From Pseudomonadota bacterium (lineage in GTDB: Bacteria; Pseudomonadota; Gammaproteobacteria; Xanthomonadales; Xanthomonadaceae), in the NCBI GenBank assembly GCA_018240435.1, contig JAFEFT010000024.1:1-59679 (forward strand): a DNA stretch of 59,679 nt. The letters are read 5' to 3'. Under the pieces are notes generated by a model. The model made no database searches. It worked only from the letters and a program-made list of their open reading frames with translations, and was not told where the DNA came from. Made by a program: the position numbers and the translations under genes. Positions 58,698 to 59,679 of the stretch are shown here, in pieces. Within the stretch, counting starts at the first letter, position 1; every line of letters starts with the position of its first letter.

Positions 58698-59477
58698 GTG
58701 ACCGGCCTGCCGCAAACCCGCGGTGAGGGCGCGTCGGCGCCCGTGCCGACCCTGCTGTCGTGGAGTGGCGGCAAGGACTCGGCGTGGGCGCTGCACGAAC
58801 TGCGCCGGCAGCGCCGGTTCACCGTCGTCGCCCTGCTGACCACGCTCACCGACGAATACGATCGGGTGGCGATGCACGGCATCTCCCGAAACGTCCTGCA
58901 CGCGCAGGCCAACGCCGCCGGCCTGCCGTTGATCGAATCACGGCTGCCGCGCGGCGCCGACAACGCCGCCTATGAAAGCGCCTTCGCCGACACCCTCGCC
59001 AGCGCACGCGCGCGCTGGCCCGGCGTGCAGCACATCGCCTTCGGCGACCTGTACCTGGCCGACATCCGCGCCTATCGGCAAACACTGTGCCAACGGCTGG
59101 GCTGGCAGCCACTGTTCCCGATCTGGGGCGACGCCGACGCCACCGCCGCACTGGCACGGCAGATGCTGGCCGCCGGCCTGCGCGCCCGCCTGTGCTGCGT
59201 CGACACCCAGCAGCTCGACGCCCGTTTTGCCGGCCGCGAATTCGCCGCCGACCTGCTCGCCGAGCTGCCAGCGACCATCGACCCCTGCGGCGAGAACGGC
59301 GAGTTCCACACCTGCGTCCACGCCGGCCCGATGTTCACCGCCCCGCTCGTCCTGCGCCCCGGCCCGACACTGCTGCGCGACGACCGCTTCGCCTTCACCG
59401 AACTGTGGCTGCCGGGCCGGGACGACGGCGCCCAGGCCACGCCATCGCCTGCCGAATCGGGAACGCGCCTTGCCTGA
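58698..59477 (+). CDS. Dph6-related ATP pyrophosphatase (PP-loop)
   Basis: This 259-residue N-type ATP pyrophosphatase has the PP-loop SWSGGKDSAWAL near residue 21. FGDLYLADIRAYR, LFPIWG and NGEFHTCVHAGPMF are typical of the diphthine-ammonia-ligase-like family. Bacteria lack diphthamide, so the substrate is some other amidation or thiolation target. It starts with GTG at 58698. It is the last gene before the CRISPR edge, and no CRISPR role is implied. Confidence 0.87.
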   Translation: MTGLPQTRGEGASAPVPTLLSWSGGKDSAWALHELRRQRRFTVVALLTTLTDEYDRVAMHGISRNVLHAQANAAGLPLIESRLPRGADNAAYESAFADTLASARARWPGVQHIAFGDLYLADIRAYRQTLCQRLGWQPLFPIWGDADATAALARQMLAAGLRARLCCVDTQQLDARFAGREFAADLLAELPATIDPCGENGEFHTCVHAGPMFTAPLVLRPGPTLLRDDRFAFTELWLPGRDDGAQATPSPAESGTRLA

Positions 59478-59534
59478 GGCGGCACACCCGGCAGCACGGC
59501 ACCGGCGCCGCGCCCGTTCCGCCCTGCCGCTGGG

Positions 59535-59679
59535 CGCGCCAATGAGGCGGCCATGTAGCCGCGGAAATGCCGGTTGGACTGGCTCGCTTCAATGAGGCCG
59601 CGGCAAATTTGCCGCGGAATACGTCAGAAAAAAAATCACGGTCAAGTTGTACGCCGTCGCTTCAATGAGGCCGCGGCAA
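59535..59679 (-). CRISPR. Edge of a CRISPR array (two matching repeats plus one degenerate repeat), continuing past the window
   Basis: TCGCTTCAATGAGGCCGCGG with the next bases CAA occurs at 59584-59606 and at 59657-59679, a 73-bp period. The full repeat is about 37 bp (59586-59622) and the spacer about 36 bp. The repeat contains a perfect 20-bp self-complementary block (59598-59617). A degenerate unit at 59535-59568 has CAATGAGG and GCCGCGGAAA but a changed left arm. Its gap to the next repeat is only about 15 bp. Read on the minus strand the repeat ends in CATTGAAGC, the usual 3' handle form, so transcription probably runs leftwards and the degenerate unit is the trailer end. The spacer is AT-richer than the host. 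Type unknown; no cas gene is in the window. Confidence 0.8.

Noticed and set aside
59478-59534. Dph6-like gene as part of a CRISPR-linked system
   Set aside because: It lies at what appears to be the trailer side of the array, belongs to a common housekeeping-like family, and has no nuclease or adaptation motif.

Overview
The window is strongly GC-rich proteobacterial DNA. Gene content and order suggest a gammaproteobacterium of the Xanthomonadales/Lysobacterales (Rhodanobacteraceae or Xanthomonadaceae type). Pointers are a long-chain olefin gene set (oleA, oleB, oleC), a PepSY-like protein with PhoP and PhoQ, cytochrome c4 followed by two DsbA proteins and an EEP hydrolase, a glutaredoxin-rhodanese fusion, adenosine kinase beside mltB and rlpA, and OppB/OppA beside gshA. 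Names come from reading motifs and recalling families. No database search was possible.

Layout. 0.2-5.7 kb: Rep helicase, then a Ser/Thr kinase with TPR tail paired with an ECF sigma factor. 6-10 kb: diheme cytochrome c, two DsbA-like proteins, EEP hydrolase and a small class III Fic protein. 10-13.6 kb: RlpA and MltB (cell wall), then PfkB adenosine kinase. 13.6-20.2 kb: lipoprotein and alpha/beta hydrolase, M1 aminopeptidase, UbiE, EngB, an acyltransferase. 20.3-26.3 kb: part of a peptide importer divergent from gshA, then a UPF0149 protein and glutathione-dependent formaldehyde dehydrogenase. 26.3-31.9 kb: the ole locus, split by a class II Fic gene that carries its own AT-rich palindromic control site. 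No oleD is present.

32-45.4 kb: D-Ala-D-Ala carboxypeptidase, SDR and saccharopine-dehydrogenase-like genes, a large PAS/GGDEF/EAL protein preceded by a 12-codon coupled leader ORF, a GAF-domain histidine kinase and UvrD. 45.4-51 kb: PUA-like protein, CoaX and BirA in a chain of ATGA overlaps, then PhoQ, PhoP and a PepSY-like protein with a candidate PhoP box upstream. 51-55 kb: amidinotransferase-like enzyme and DusA, PKHD dioxygenase and GFA enzyme, TonB. 55-59.7 kb: SPOR protein, tRNA-Thr(TGT), a Grx/A-type/rhodanese fusion, small unknown genes, a Dph6-like ATP pyrophosphatase, and at the very end the edge of a CRISPR array.

Most of the window is housekeeping chromosome. The accessory signals are the CRISPR edge, the two unrelated Fic genes, the interrupted ole locus and a dispersed REP-like palindrome in at least three intergenic gaps. 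No complete new defence system lies inside the window. Any cas genes for the array would lie beyond the right edge.
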